Shown: positions 1 through 9,024 of the stretch, piece after piece
Layout: each line of letters begins with the position of its first letter
Position numbering within the stretch: the stretch's first letter is position 1
NCBI RefSeq assembly: GCF_000730625.1
Contig: NZ_BBIT01000005.1
Coordinates: 558,001-622,000 of the forward strand
Length of the DNA: 64,000 bases
Reading direction: 5' to 3'
DNA from: Pseudomonas oryzihabitans NBRC 102199
Lineage (GTDB): Bacteria > Pseudomonadota > Gammaproteobacteria > Pseudomonadales > Pseudomonadaceae
The notes under the pieces: generated by a model
What the model was told of the DNA's origin: nothing
Databases searched by the model: none
The model's input: only the letters and a program-made list of their open reading frames with translations
Made by a program: the position numbers and the translations under genes

Positions 1-1040
1 TGAGCAGCAACGCCCAGCAATTCGCCAGTGACAACTATTCCGGCATCTGCCCGGAAGCCTGGGCCGCCATGGCCGCGGCCAACGTCGGCCACGAGACCGC
101 CTATGGCAACGACACCTGGACGGCGCGCGCCGCCGATCGCTTTCGCCAGCTGTTCGAGACCGACTGCGAGGTGTTCTTCGCCTTCAACGGCACCGCGGCC
201 AACTCCCTGGCCCTGGCGGCGCTGTGCCAGAGCTACCACAGCGTGATCTGCTCCGACACCGCCCACGTCGAGACCGACGAATGCGGCGCGCCGGAATTCT
301 TTTCCAACGGCTCCAAGCTGCTGCTGGCACCGGCCCACCAGGGCAAGCTGACCCCGGGCGCCATCCAGCAGATCGCCACCAAGCGCGCCGACATCCACTT
401 TCCCAAGCCGCGGGCAGTGACCGTCACCCAGGCCACCGAGGTGGGTACCCTCTATAGCCTCAACGAATTGCAGGCTATCAGCGCCACCTGCCGCGACCTC
501 GGCCTGCACCTGCACATGGACGGCTCGCGCTTTTCCAATGCCGTGGCCGGCCTGGGCTGCACCCCGGCCGAGGTGACCTGGAAGGCCGGCGTCGACGTGC
601 TCTGCTTTGGTGGCACCAAGAGCGGCATGGCGGTGGGGGAGGCGATCCTTTTCTTCAACCGCGAGCTGGCCGAGGACTTCGAATACCGCTGCAAGCAGGC
701 CGGCCAGCTGGCGTCCAAGATGAGATTCCTCTCCGCGCCCTGGCTTGGCGTGCTGGAAAACGACACCTGGCTACGCCACGCCCGCCACGCCAATGCCATG
801 GCCCAGCTGCTCGCCGAGCGGGTACGCGGGGTGCCCGGCGTGGACTTCATGTTCCCGGTGGAAGCCAACTCGGTGTTCCTGCAGCTCTCCGAACCGGCGC
901 TGGAATTCCTGCGCGCCCGCGGCTGGCGCTTCTACACCTTCATCGGCAGCGGCGGGGCGCGTTTCATGTGCTCCTGGGATACCGAAGAGGCGCGGGTACT
1001 GGAGCTGGCGGCGGACATTCGGACGGCGATGGGCGGGTAG
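1..1040 (+). CDS. ltaE: Low-specificity L-threonine aldolase, 5' end cut by one base
   Basis: PLP-dependent enzyme that splits L-threonine/allo-threonine into glycine and acetaldehyde in the cytoplasm. The window begins with TG, the last two bases of what must be an ATG, so only the first base is missing and the protein is about 346 residues, the normal size. The N-terminus reads SSNAQQFASDNYSGICPEAW, typical of pseudomonad LtaE. The motif GGTKSG near residue 207 carries the PLP-binding lysine. It is followed by a REP-like repeat and then a LacI-type regulator on the same strand, with no sign of operon linkage. Confidence 0.92.
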   Translation, partial: SSNAQQFASDNYSGICPEAWAAMAAANVGHETAYGNDTWTARAADRFRQLFETDCEVFFAFNGTAANSLALAALCQSYHSVICSDTAHVETDECGAPEFFSNGSKLLLAPAHQGKLTPGAIQQIATKRADIHFPKPRAVTVTQATEVGTLYSLNELQAISATCRDLGLHLHMDGSRFSNAVAGLGCTPAEVTWKAGVDVLCFGGTKSGMAVGEAILFFNRELAEDFEYRCKQAGQLASKMRFLSAPWLGVLENDTWLRHARHANAMAQLLAERVRGVPGVDFMFPVEANSVFLQLSEPALEFLRARGWRFYTFIGSGGARFMCSWDTEEARVLELAADIRTAMGG

Positions 1041-1080
1041 GGCGCAGCGCGGCCGTGGCCGTGCGATGGCTGCTTAAACT

Positions 1081-1162
1081 GTAGGAGCGGCCGCATCGGC
1101 GGACCGCCATGGCCGCGATCAGACCTGGCGCTGGCTTTATCGCGGCCATGGGCCGCTCCTAC
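1081..1162. repeat. REP-like extragenic palindrome
   Basis: Two nested inverted repeats form one long stem-loop. The outer arms are GTAGGAGCGGC (1081-1091) and GCCGCTCCTAC (1152-1162). The inner arms are CCATGGCCGCGAT (1107-1119) and ATCGCGGCCATGG (1139-1151). The GTAGGAGCGG start matches the REP style of Pseudomonas genomes. It lies between ltaE and the regulator gene and may limit read-through or protect the ltaE transcript. Confidence 0.75.
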
Positions 1163-1202
1163 GGGATTCGATGCTCTCTCATCCATCGCTGTCCATTCCC
1201 AG

Positions 1203-1228
1203 GTGGAAAACGCTGCGCGGTTTTCCAC
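1203..1228. promoter_or_regulatory. Inverted repeat in the leader of the LacI-type regulator
   Basis: GTGGAAAAC (1203-1211) and GTTTTCCAC (1220-1228) form a perfect 9-bp inverted repeat around an 8-base GC-rich spacer, 75 bases before the regulator start codon. It could be an autoregulatory site or a hairpin in the 5' leader. It does not resemble the two operators found downstream of the regulator, so the binding factor is unknown. Confidence 0.4.
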
Positions 1229-1303
1229 GCTCCGGTGTTCTCCGGGGACGCCGCCCGCACCAACCGTTACCATGGCCGATCTCTTCCTCGTCTCCAGCGA
1301 TTC

Positions 1304-2341
1304 ATGGCCAAGAAGTCCAGCAAAGCCCTCTCTACCGCGGTCAATTCCGCTGCCCCCACGCTCATCGACGTGGCCCGGGTCGCCGGGGTGTCGCCGATCA
1401 CCGTCTCGCGGGCGCTGAATCGACCGGAGATCGTCAGCGAGGCGGCGCGGGAGAAGGTGCTGGCGGCGGTGCAGGCCACCGGCTACGTGCCCAATCTGCT
1501 GGCCGGCGGCCTGGCCTCCAATCGCAGTCGCCTGGTGGCGCTGTTCGTGCCGACCATCGTCCACTCCATCTTCGCCGAGACCGTCCAGGCATTGATGGCG
1601 CGCCTGTCCCAGGCCGGCTACCAGACCCTGCTCGGCCTCACCGGCTACAGCGCCGAACAGGAAGAGCAGCTGCTGGCCGCGGTGCTGGGACGCAAGCCCG
1701 ATGGCATCGTGCTGACCGGTACCCTGCACACCGCCGCCAGTCGGCAGCGCCTGGCCCAGGCTGGCATCCCGGTGGTGGAGTCCTGGGACCTCGGTGAAGA
1801 CCCGCTGGACATGCAGGTGGGCTTTTCCCACGAAGCCGTGGGGCGCGCCCAGGCCGAGCATCTGCACGCCCGTGGCTATCGGCGCTTCGCCGTGGTCTCG
1901 GTGGACGACCCCCGCGCCCTGCGGCGCTGTCGCAGCCTGGTCGCGCGGCTGGCCGAACTGGGCGTGGCGGAACCACTGCTGGAGATCCTGCCGGCGCCGG
2001 CGCTGGTGGAGTCCGGACGGGCGGGCCTGCGCCAGCTGCTGGCCCGTGACGAGGCCTTCGATGTGGTGGTGTGCAGCTCGGACACCGTCGCCCAGGGCGT
2101 CATGGCGGAAGCCGCCAGCCGCGGTCTGCGCCTGCCCGAGGACCTGGCGGTGCTGGGCTTCGGCAATCTCTCCAGCGCCGCCCAGATGCACCCGGCGCTG
2201 TCCTCGGTCAGTGTCGAGGGCGATCGCATGGGCACCCTGGCGGCAGAGGCGTTGCTGCGGCGGTTCGACCTGGGCGATGGTGTCCGGGAGGCGGTGCGCA
2301 TCGACACCGGTTTCCATATCATCGACCGCGCCACGACCTGA
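1304..2341 (+). CDS. LacI/GalR-family transcriptional repressor of the sugar-acid operon
   Basis: 345-residue LacI-family protein. The N-terminal helix-turn-helix and hinge lie at about residues 15-65 (TLIDVARVAGVSPITVSRAL, then a GYVPNLLA hinge), followed by a periplasmic-binding-protein-like ligand domain (VALFVPTIVHSIFAETVQ). The frame is open upstream to 1109 through the REP repeat, but I choose the ATG at 1304 because MAKKSSK places the HTH at the usual distance from the N-terminus. The general look is of GntR (gluconate-type) repressors. It sits just upstream of, and on the same strand as, an MFS transporter and galactarate dehydratase, with two matching operators between, so the likely effector is a hexarate or a catabolite (inference). 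Confidence 0.88.
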   Translation: MAKKSSKALSTAVNSAAPTLIDVARVAGVSPITVSRALNRPEIVSEAAREKVLAAVQATGYVPNLLAGGLASNRSRLVALFVPTIVHSIFAETVQALMARLSQAGYQTLLGLTGYSAEQEEQLLAAVLGRKPDGIVLTGTLHTAASRQRLAQAGIPVVESWDLGEDPLDMQVGFSHEAVGRAQAEHLHARGYRRFAVVSVDDPRALRRCRSLVARLAELGVAEPLLEILPAPALVESGRAGLRQLLARDEAFDVVVCSSDTVAQGVMAEAASRGLRLPEDLAVLGFGNLSSAAQMHPALSSVSVEGDRMGTLAAEALLRRFDLGDGVREAVRIDTGFHIIDRATT

Positions 2342-2376
2342 CCATCGGCGCTCAAGTTGTTAGACGTCATACTTGT

Positions 2377-2392
2377 ATGGTTGCGCAATCAT
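2377..2392. promoter_or_regulatory. Operator copy 1 for the LacI-type repressor
   Basis: ATGGTTGCGCAATCAT is a 16-bp palindrome with a single mismatch and a central CpG, the hallmark of LacI-family operators. It shares 15 of 16 bases with a second copy 67 bp downstream. A weak promoter may overlap it (TTGTAT at 2374-2379 and TTAGTC at 2397-2402, 17-base spacer); that pairing is tentative. Confidence 0.7.
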
Positions 2393-2443
2393 GCCTTAGT
2401 CTTGGACAAACGCCAGGGCTGAGTCAGGTTGTCGCACCAGGAT

Positions 2444-2459
2444 ATGATTGCGCAATCAT
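2444..2459. promoter_or_regulatory. Operator copy 2 for the LacI-type repressor
   Basis: ATGATTGCGCAATCAT is a perfect 16-bp palindrome centred on CpG, 48 bases upstream of the MFS start codon. Together with copy 1 (centres 67 bp apart) it makes a two-site operator, compatible with cooperative binding or short looping by the repressor encoded immediately upstream. Confidence 0.75.
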
Positions 2460-2507
2460 CCAACGACTCGCACCTTCGATAAAAACAATCACGCAAGAGG
2501 GATCCCC

Positions 2508-3866
2508 ATGGATGCCACAAGACCCACCCGGGTGCGCTACCTGATCCTGTTGATGCTGTTCGTGGTGACCACCATCAACTACGCCGACCGCGCCACCATC
2601 GCCATCGCCGGCTCCAGCCTGCAGAAGGACCTCGGCATCAGCGCCGTCACCCTCGGCTATATCTTCTCCGCCTTCGGTTGGGCCTATGTGGCCGGGCAGA
2701 TTCCCGGTGGCTGGCTGCTGGATCGCTTCGGTTCGAAGAAGGTCTATGCCGGCAGCATCTTCTTCTGGTCGCTGTTCACCCTGCTGCAGGGGCTGGTCGG
2801 CGGCCTGCCGGTGGCCTGGGCGGTGACCACCCTGTTCATGCTGAGATTCCTTGTCGGCCTGGCCGAGGCACCGTCCTTCCCGGGCAACGCGCGCATCGTC
2901 GCCGCCTGGTTCCCCACCGCCGAACGCGGCACCGCCTCGGCCATCTTCAACTCGGCGCAGTATTTCGCCACCGCGCTGTTCGCGCCGATCATGGGCGGCA
3001 TCGTCTTCCACTTCGGCTGGGAGCACGTCTTCGTCATCATGGGCGCCCTGGGCATCCTCTTCTCCGGGGTCTGGCTGAAGTACATCCACAACCCCAAGGA
3101 GCATCCGCGCATCAACGCCGCGGAGCTGGCGCACATCCGTGACAACGGCGGTCTGGTGGACATGGACAACGGCGCCCGCCAGCAGGGTGGCGGCCCCAAG
3201 TGGCACTACATCACCCAGCTGCTGACCAATCGCATGATGCTCGGCGTCTACCTGGGCCAGTACTGCATCAACGCCATCACCTATTTCTTCCTGACCTGGT
3301 TCCCGGTGTACCTGGTGCAGGAGCGCGGCATGACCATCCTCAAGGCCGGTTTCATCGCCTCGCTGCCGGCAATCTGCGGCTTCATCGGCGGGGTGCTCGG
3401 CGGGGTGATCTCCGACTACCTGCTGCGGCGCGGCCATTCCCTGACCTTCGCCCGCAAGCTGCCCATCGTCTGCGGCCTGCTGCTCTCCACCAGCATGATC
3501 TTCTGCAACTACGTCGATGCCGACTGGATGGTGGTGGGCTTCATGACCCTGGCCTTCTTCGGCAAGGGCATCGGCGCCCTCGGCTGGGCGGTGGTGGCGG
3601 ACACCTCGCCCAAGCAGATCGCCGGGCTCTCCGGCGGCCTGTTCAACACCTTCGGCAACCTGGCCTCCATCACCACCCCCATCGTCATCGGCTATCTCAT
3701 CGCCGCCACCGGCTCCTTCAAGTGGGCGTTGGTCTATGTCGGGGCCAATGCCCTGGTGGCGGTGTTCAGCTACCTGTTCATCGTCGGTCGCATCCAGCGC
3801 GTCGAGCTGCGTACCGCCGATGGCGAGATCCTGGGCGCGACCCAGCCTGACCCGGCCCGGGCCTGA
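2508..3866 (+). CDS. MFS hexuronate/hexarate transporter (GudP/GarP-like)
   Basis: 452-residue inner-membrane transporter of the anion:cation symporter branch of the major facilitator superfamily, about 12 membrane segments. It begins MDATRPTRVRYLILLMLFVV and continues TTINYADRATIAIAGSSLQ, typical of the glucarate/galactarate/galactonate subgroup. The MFS motif GGWLLDRFGSKK follows the second segment. I take the ATG at 2508 because AAGAGG lies at 2495-2500; the open frame extends to 2448 but that would run through the operator. It is 21 bp upstream of galactarate dehydratase, so co-transcription under the LacI-type repressor is likely, and galactarate/glucarate uptake is the natural role. Confidence 0.9.
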   Translation: MDATRPTRVRYLILLMLFVVTTINYADRATIAIAGSSLQKDLGISAVTLGYIFSAFGWAYVAGQIPGGWLLDRFGSKKVYAGSIFFWSLFTLLQGLVGGLPVAWAVTTLFMLRFLVGLAEAPSFPGNARIVAAWFPTAERGTASAIFNSAQYFATALFAPIMGGIVFHFGWEHVFVIMGALGILFSGVWLKYIHNPKEHPRINAAELAHIRDNGGLVDMDNGARQQGGGPKWHYITQLLTNRMMLGVYLGQYCINAITYFFLTWFPVYLVQERGMTILKAGFIASLPAICGFIGGVLGGVISDYLLRRGHSLTFARKLPIVCGLLLSTSMIFCNYVDADWMVVGFMTLAFFGKGIGALGWAVVADTSPKQIAGLSGGLFNTFGNLASITTPIVIGYLIAATGSFKWALVYVGANALVAVFSYLFIVGRIQRVELRTADGEILGATQPDPARA

Positions 3867-3887
3867 GCCCCGGCAGAGGATAAGAAC

Positions 3888-5444
3888 ATGAACCTGATCG
3901 ATCACCGTGATTCGCCGCGCTACATCAAGCTCCACCCCCAGGACAACGTCGGGGTGGTGGTCAACGAACCCGGCGTGGCCGCCGGCACCGCCTTCGCCGA
4001 TGGCCTGACCACGGTCGAGGCCATTCCCCAGAGCCACAAGGTCTCCCTGGTGGCTCTCGCGGCGGGCGCCGCGGTGGTGCGCTATGGCGAGGTCATCGGC
4101 TACGCCCTGCAGGACGTTCCCGCCGGCAGCTGGATCACCGAAGCCCTGCTGCGCATGCCGGAGCCGCCGGCGCTGGACAACCTGCCCAAGGCCACCGCGC
4201 CCGGTCAGGTCGGCGAACCTCTGGAAGGCTACACCTTCGAGGGCTTTCGCAATCCGGACGGCAGCGTCGGCACCCGCAACATCCTGGCGGTGACCACCAC
4301 CGTGCAGTGCGTGGTGGGGGTGCTGGACCATTGCGTGGAGCGGGTACGCAAGGAGATCCTGCCGCGCTACCCCAATGTCGACGACGTGGTGCCGCTGTCC
4401 CACAGCTACGGCTGCGGGGTGGCCATTAACGCCCCGGATGCGGTGATCCCCATCCGTACCTTGCACAACATCAGCCGCAACCCCAACTTCGGCGGCCAGG
4501 CGCTGGTCATCGGCCTGGGTTGCGAGAAGCTGCAGGCCAGCCAGCTGATGCCGGGCGATGACCTCACCGCCGGGCAGAACGAAGAAGACTGGCTGTTCCG
4601 CCTGCAGGACTCGGCCAGTGGCTTCGCCGGCATGGTCGAGCAGATCATGGGGCTGATCGAAGCGCGTCTGGAGGTGCTCGATCAGCGCCGCCGGGAAACG
4701 GTACCAGCGTCCGAACTGGTGGTGGGCATGCAGTGCGGCGGCAGCGACGCCTTCTCCGGCATCACCGCCAATCCGGCCTTGGGCGTGGCCGCCGACCTGC
4801 TGGTGCGGGCCGGCGCCACCGTGATGTTTTCCGAGAACACCGAGGTGCGCGACGGCATCCACCTGCTGACCCCGCGCGCCGCCACCCCGGAGGTGGCCGA
4901 CGCCCTGATCCGCGAGATGGACTGGTACGACCGCTACCTGGAGCGGGGCATGGCCGATCGCAGCGCTAATACCACCCCTGGCAACAAGAAGGGCGGGCTG
5001 AACAACATCGTCGAAAAGGCCATGGGTTCCATCGCCAAGTCGGGTACCAGCCCCATCGCCGGGGTCATAGCGCCCGGCGAACGGATCCGCGGCAAGGGCC
5101 TGTACTTCGCCGCCACCCCGGCCAGCGACTTCATCTGCGGCACCCTGCAACTGGCCGCGGGCATGAACCTGCATATCTTCACCACCGGTCGCGGCACCCC
5201 CTACGGACTGTCCATGGTGCCGGTGATCAAGGTCTCGACCCGCACCCAGTTGGCCGAGCGCTGGCCGGACCTGATCGACATCGATGCCGGTCGGGTGGTG
5301 AGCGGGCGGCTGTCGCTGGAGGAGATGGGCTGGGAGATCTTCCAGTGCTACCTGGACGTGGCCAGCGGCCGCCGCCAGACCTGGGCCGAGCGCCATCGCC
5401 TGCACAACGACCTGGCGCTGTTCAATCCGGCGCCGGTGACCTGA
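3888..5444 (+). CDS. garD: Galactarate dehydratase
   Basis: 518-residue enzyme of the UxaA/GarD family, which dehydrates galactarate to 5-keto-4-deoxy-D-glucarate. The N-terminal SAF-type domain (about residues 10-90, [14 protein letters not shown]) is followed by the large catalytic domain with [24 protein letters not shown] and GLGCEKLQ, whose cysteines and histidines fit metal binding in this family. Length is within a few residues of known GarD. The start at 3888 follows GAGGATAAGAAC. It is the last gene of the operon and ends at a strong terminator. The next enzymes of the pathway are not in the window. Confidence 0.9.
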   Translation: MNLIDHRDSPRYIKLHPQDNVGVVVNEPGVAAGTAFADGLTTVEAIPQSHKVSLVALAAGAAVVRYGEVIGYALQDVPAGSWITEALLRMPEPPALDNLPKATAPGQVGEPLEGYTFEGFRNPDGSVGTRNILAVTTTVQCVVGVLDHCVERVRKEILPRYPNVDDVVPLSHSYGCGVAINAPDAVIPIRTLHNISRNPNFGGQALVIGLGCEKLQASQLMPGDDLTAGQNEEDWLFRLQDSASGFAGMVEQIMGLIEARLEVLDQRRRETVPASELVVGMQCGGSDAFSGITANPALGVAADLLVRAGATVMFSENTEVRDGIHLLTPRAATPEVADALIREMDWYDRYLERGMADRSANTTPGNKKGGLNNIVEKAMGSIAKSGTSPIAGVIAPGERIRGKGLYFAATPASDFICGTLQLAAGMNLHIFTTGRGTPYGLSMVPVIKVSTRTQLAERWPDLIDIDAGRVVSGRLSLEEMGWEIFQCYLDVASGRRQTWAERHRLHNDLALFNPAPVT

Positions 5445-5459
5445 TCCTGCCACGGCAAT

Positions 5460-5494
5460 AAAAAAGGCCGGCCCCGATGGGGTCGGCCTTTTTT
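5460..5494. terminator. Bidirectional intrinsic terminator
   Basis: Six A residues, a GC stem (GGCCGGCCCC / GGGGTCGGCC around GAT) and six T residues form a symmetric rho-independent terminator between the convergent garD and acyltransferase genes. It can stop transcription from both sides. Confidence 0.9.
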
Positions 5495-5528
5495 CATGGA
5501 GCCAGGAAGCTGGCGTGCGGTCGGCGCC

Positions 5529-7442
5529 CTAGCGCTGGGCAGTGGCCGCCGTCAGTTGCAGACTGGGCAGCAGGTAATGGCCGACGATGAACAGCGAGCC
5601 CTTGTCGCTCAGGTGACCATCGTCGATCTGCAGCAGGGTCCGGCCATCCGCAGCCCGTACCCGGCAGGCATCCTCGACGCAGAGTCGTTGCACCAGGGAG
5701 ATGTACTCCAGTCCTGCCGGGAGCCTGGCCTGGCGCATGGCCTGGTCGGTGGCGAGGACGTGGCGATCCAGGGCGGAGTCGGCGATGTGGTCATCGGTGC
5801 TGCCCCAGTGGCGGATGGCGATGACGCTGGGCAGCGACGGACTCCACTGGGGAACGGGGCCGAGCAGCACGATGCGCTTGACGCCATAGCTGTGCAGACG
5901 CTCGGTGATGGCGTTCCAGTCGGTCTTTTCGTGGTCAGCCTTCTGCGCCATGACCACCACCTCCGGACGCAGGCGCTGAATGGCTTCCAGGGCGGTGCGA
6001 TTGGAGTAGTTGCAAGTTACCCGCGTCTCGGTTTGCCGACCCATGTCGTCGGTGAGGCGCGGCTTGCAGCTCGCCGAGGCCACCTGGTAGTAGGGCAGGC
6101 CGGCCGGCAGCAGGCTGCGCAAGCCGAAGGACAGGGCTTGGGCATGGGAATCGCCCCAGACGAAGAGACCACCCTTGCCCTGGCCGTGGGTGCAGCTGGG
6201 GTCGATGGCGTCCTGGTGGCGTTGGGTAAAGGCCGAATAGGCGTCGCACTTGAGCCAGTAGAGGTCGTGGAGATTCTTCTGGCGATCCAGGTATTCCTGC
6301 ACGAATTGCGCGCGGTCCGACTGGCTGATGCTGCGCAGCGGCGTGATGGCACCGTCGGTGGCGTTCACCGCGCCCGCACTGATGAACAGGGTGGCGAGCA
6401 GGCCGGTGCCGGTGGCCAGCGCTGCACCGCTCTGGCCCTTGCGGCGCGAGGCACGGGTCTCCACCAGGGTGTAGGAAGCCCAACCCAGGGCGAAGGAGGC
6501 GGCGATGCCCAGCAGCAGGTGCGGCGTCTTGTCGAGCAGGCCGGCATAGCTCATGAACACCACCACCGGCCAGTGCCAGAGGTAGAGCGAGTAGGAGAGG
6601 GTACCGGTCCACTGGGAGAAACCGTTGCCGGTGACCAGCGAATCCTGGCGGGCGGCCAGGATGATGGCGGCAGTGCCAAGCACCGGGATCAGCGCCAGAT
6701 AGCCCGGCCAGACATCGCCTTCGGCGAGCGTCAGGAAACCCAACGCCAGGGCGAGCAGCCCGGCGCCTTCCAGCAGCCGGCGCGAGCGGGCGGCGAGTTG
6801 CAGCGGGAAGAGATAGGCGACGCCGCCCACCATCAGCTCCCAGGCACGGGTCGGCAGCAGATAGAAGGCCGCTTCCGGCCAGAGCAGGGAGGCGGTGACG
6901 GCGAAGGCGAAGCCGGCCGCGGTGGCGAGCAGGATCAGCACCCGCAGGGTCTTGAGCGACACCAGCTTGGACAGCAGCACCAGGATCAGCGGATAGACCA
7001 GGTAGAACTGCCATTCCACCGACAGCGACCAGGTGTGCAGCAGCCATTTCTCATGGGCCGCGGCGGTGAAGTAGCCGGCTTCCTTCCAGTAGACCAGGTT
7101 GGAAACGAAACCCAGGCTGCTCGCCACGTGCTTGCCCAGTTCGCCATAGGCGTTGGGCAGCAGGAAGAACCAGCCGGCAATCAACAGCACGGCGCAGAGT
7201 ACCGCCAGCGCCGGCACGATGCGGCGGACGCGGGATAGGTAGAAGGCGGACAGGCGGAAGCGCTGCTGTTCGAGGGCGCGAAAGATGATCCCGGTGATCA
7301 GGAAGCCGGAGATGACGAAGAAGACGTCGACCCCGGCGAAACCGCCCGGTAGCCAGTCGGCATTGAAGTGGAAGAGGACGACGGCGATCACGGCGATCGC
7401 GCGCAGCCCATTGATATCTTTCCTGAAGTCCATGAGCGGCAT
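5529..7442 (-). CDS. OafA-type acyltransferase with SGNH domain
   Basis: 637-residue inner-membrane protein. The N-terminal half is an acyltransferase-3 domain of about 10 membrane helices (opens FRKDINGLRAIAVIAVVLFHF, then GGFAGVDVFFVISGFLITG). The C-terminal 240 or so residues form a periplasmic SGNH-like domain (FVWGDSHAQALSFGLRSL near residue 430; DGHLSDKGSLFIVGHYLLP near the end with an Asp/His pair). Such proteins O-acetylate surface polysaccharides. The start may instead be the second Met at 7430. It follows the polymerase-like gene by 39 bp and should be co-transcribed, suggesting it decorates the polymer handled by that protein. Confidence 0.88.
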   Translation of the reverse strand: MPLMDFRKDINGLRAIAVIAVVLFHFNADWLPGGFAGVDVFFVISGFLITGIIFRALEQQRFRLSAFYLSRVRRIVPALAVLCAVLLIAGWFFLLPNAYGELGKHVASSLGFVSNLVYWKEAGYFTAAAHEKWLLHTWSLSVEWQFYLVYPLILVLLSKLVSLKTLRVLILLATAAGFAFAVTASLLWPEAAFYLLPTRAWELMVGGVAYLFPLQLAARSRRLLEGAGLLALALGFLTLAEGDVWPGYLALIPVLGTAAIILAARQDSLVTGNGFSQWTGTLSYSLYLWHWPVVVFMSYAGLLDKTPHLLLGIAASFALGWASYTLVETRASRRKGQSGAALATGTGLLATLFISAGAVNATDGAITPLRSISQSDRAQFVQEYLDRQKNLHDLYWLKCDAYSAFTQRHQDAIDPSCTHGQGKGGLFVWGDSHAQALSFGLRSLLPAGLPYYQVASASCKPRLTDDMGRQTETRVTCNYSNRTALEAIQRLRPEVVVMAQKADHEKTDWNAITERLHSYGVKRIVLLGPVPQWSPSLPSVIAIRHWGSTDDHIADSALDRHVLATDQAMRQARLPAGLEYISLVQRLCVEDACRVRAADGRTLLQIDDGHLSDKGSLFIVGHYLLPSLQLTAATAQR

Positions 7443-7481
7443 CCGGGCAGCAAGGGGAAGGCGAGAGAAGGAGGCGTCGGG

Positions 7482-8780
7482 CTAGGCGTGGGGGGCCAGG
7501 GTTTCCGGTGCCGGGCGGACCAGGTGCAGGCCGGGGTCGGTCTTGGGCTTGAGCAGCAGATAGCCCAGGGTGATGCCGATGAACAGGTTGGCCACGCCGA
7601 TCTCGAAGAGGTCGGTGGTCCAGCCGATCAGGCAGAGACAGAAGGCGATGGCCAGCAGAGTGTGGCTTTCACGGTCGCGATTGAGGTACAGACGGATGAA
7701 CAGCGGCAGCTGCAGGCAGTATAGAGCGATGCCGACCACGCCGAACACGCACCACAGATAGACCACGCTGCTGTCGCAGTTGACCATCAGGTCCAGGCCC
7801 GGCACCGGGAAGGCGGCCATGGTGCTGCCGAACATGCCGAAGCCGGCGCCGGTCAGGGTCCAGCCGGGTTCGCTCATGACCTCGACCACGTTGGGCCAGG
7901 TGTTGACCAGGCGGTCGTAGAAGGAGGCCAGGCCGCTGTCGCTGGTGACCACATGGGGATCGAAGTCGCGGATCAGGCTCAGGATCGGCAGCAGCAGGCC
8001 GCCCACCACGCCGAGCAGCAACAGCAGGTAGGTGGACCACGGGAAGCGCCGACCCAGCATCAGCATCAGGGTGAAGGCGAAGGCCGCAGCCGGGGCCTTG
8101 CTGGTGGTCAGCAGGATGCCGAACAGGCCGGTCAGGGCCATCAGCAGCCAAAGCGTGTAGGAGCGCGCGAAATAGGAGAGATAGAGGCAGTAGACGGCGA
8201 TCAGGGCGGCCAGGACGTTGGACACGCGGGCGAAACCGGCGATGCGGTCGGCCTCGCCGGCCATCCAGTTGGTGTTGCCGGCGATGTCGTTGCCACCCAG
8301 GGTGTAGCTGTAGCCCTTCCAGGGGACGGAGGTGTACTTGTCCAGCAGGATGCCGATGAGCGAGGCGATCAGCAGACCCAGCACCACCCGGCCAAGCAGG
8401 CGTCGCTGCTCCAGCAGCTCGCGGCCGCAGAGCAGGCCGAATAGCAGTGGGCTGTAGACGAACAGCGAGAAGAAGACGTTGTTGATGCTGGCGCCATGCA
8501 GCAACGCCAGGGCCGCATAGGCCGGGATGCTGAGCAGGGCCACCCAGAGGATGCGCGGTAGCTTGGCGGTGGCCAGTTGCAGGGCGAAGAGCGCCAGGCA
8601 GGCGATCTTGGGCAGGTAGATCAACGCCGAGGCACCGGCCATGTCGAGGTAGTAGCGCAGGGCGCCGGAAAAGGTCTCGACGAACAGCAGCGAGATGGCG
8701 GTCCAGACCGCGAGGGTCGAATAGCGCCAGGACAAAGCCTGCTGGAACGCCGATTGCGGGGGGGCGACTACGGCCGACAT
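7482..8780 (-). CDS. Polysaccharide polymerase/ligase-like membrane protein (Wzy/WaaL type)
   Basis: About 432-residue multi-pass inner-membrane protein with roughly 11 hydrophobic segments. A large polar loop around residues 260-320 (IRDFDPHVVTSDSGLASFYD through GWTLTGAGFGMFG) matches the periplasmic loop layout of O-antigen polymerases and ligases; sequence identity in that family is low, so the call rests on topology. The frame is open to 8942, but I choose the ATG at 8780 (MSAVVAPPQSAFQQ) since AGGGA sits 8 bases before it. No glycosyltransferase or flippase is beside it, which is odd for a polymerase; exopolysaccharide locus 2 lacks one. An exact ops element lies about 150 bp upstream. 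Confidence 0.75.
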   Translation of the reverse strand: MSAVVAPPQSAFQQALSWRYSTLAVWTAISLLFVETFSGALRYYLDMAGASALIYLPKIACLALFALQLATAKLPRILWVALLSIPAYAALALLHGASINNVFFSLFVYSPLLFGLLCGRELLEQRRLLGRVVLGLLIASLIGILLDKYTSVPWKGYSYTLGGNDIAGNTNWMAGEADRIAGFARVSNVLAALIAVYCLYLSYFARSYTLWLLMALTGLFGILLTTSKAPAAAFAFTLMLMLGRRFPWSTYLLLLLGVVGGLLLPILSLIRDFDPHVVTSDSGLASFYDRLVNTWPNVVEVMSEPGWTLTGAGFGMFGSTMAAFPVPGLDLMVNCDSSVVYLWCVFGVVGIALYCLQLPLFIRLYLNRDRESHTLLAIAFCLCLIGWTTDLFEIGVANLFIGITLGYLLLKPKTDPGLHLVRPAPETLAPHA

Positions 8781-8928
8781 GATCATCATCCCTGGGTTGA
8801 TGCCGAGGCAGCGGGCCGTGGACGGCCGCTGCGCTGACGTGAAAGGCGCCAAAGCGATAACCAGCGCGAGGGCTCGCCACCTTGGCGTTGTCCCTGGGCT
8901 GGATGAGGTCTGCAAGCGAAAGGCAGGC

Positions 8929-8939
8929 ACGCTACCGCC
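8929..8939 (-). promoter_or_regulatory. Exact ops element (RfaH recruitment site)
   Basis: The minus strand reads GGCGGTAGCGT followed by GCCTG. The first 11 bases equal the ops element of enterobacterial JUMPstart leaders, where RNA polymerase pauses and loads RfaH. It lies in the untranslated leader of the polymerase/acyltransferase operon, about 50 bases after the predicted transcription start and 149 bases before the start codon. The window encodes an RfaH-like protein at 49043-49573. Confidence 0.7.
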
Positions 8940-8993
8940 CATGGCGGTCAGGAACGGCCACGGGCGACAGGTGGAAAAAGGTACGACGCGGGG

Positions 8994-9024
8994 ATGATAG
9001 CGGAGGGCTTCCGGCGCCTGTCAA
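8994..9024 (-). promoter_or_regulatory. Sigma-70-type promoter of the polymerase/acyltransferase operon
   Basis: On the minus strand TTGACA (9024-9019) and TATCAT (8999-8994) are separated by 19 bases. Both hexamers are close to consensus but the spacer is longer than the ideal 17. The predicted start near 8987 gives a leader of about 205 bases containing the ops element. Confidence 0.55.

Noticed and set aside
2424-5453. A 1009-residue open frame on the minus strand opposite the MFS and garD genes
   Set aside because: Antisense shadow caused by high GC; its product is a low-complexity Gly/His/Gln/Arg mix while the plus strand encodes two clear enzymes.
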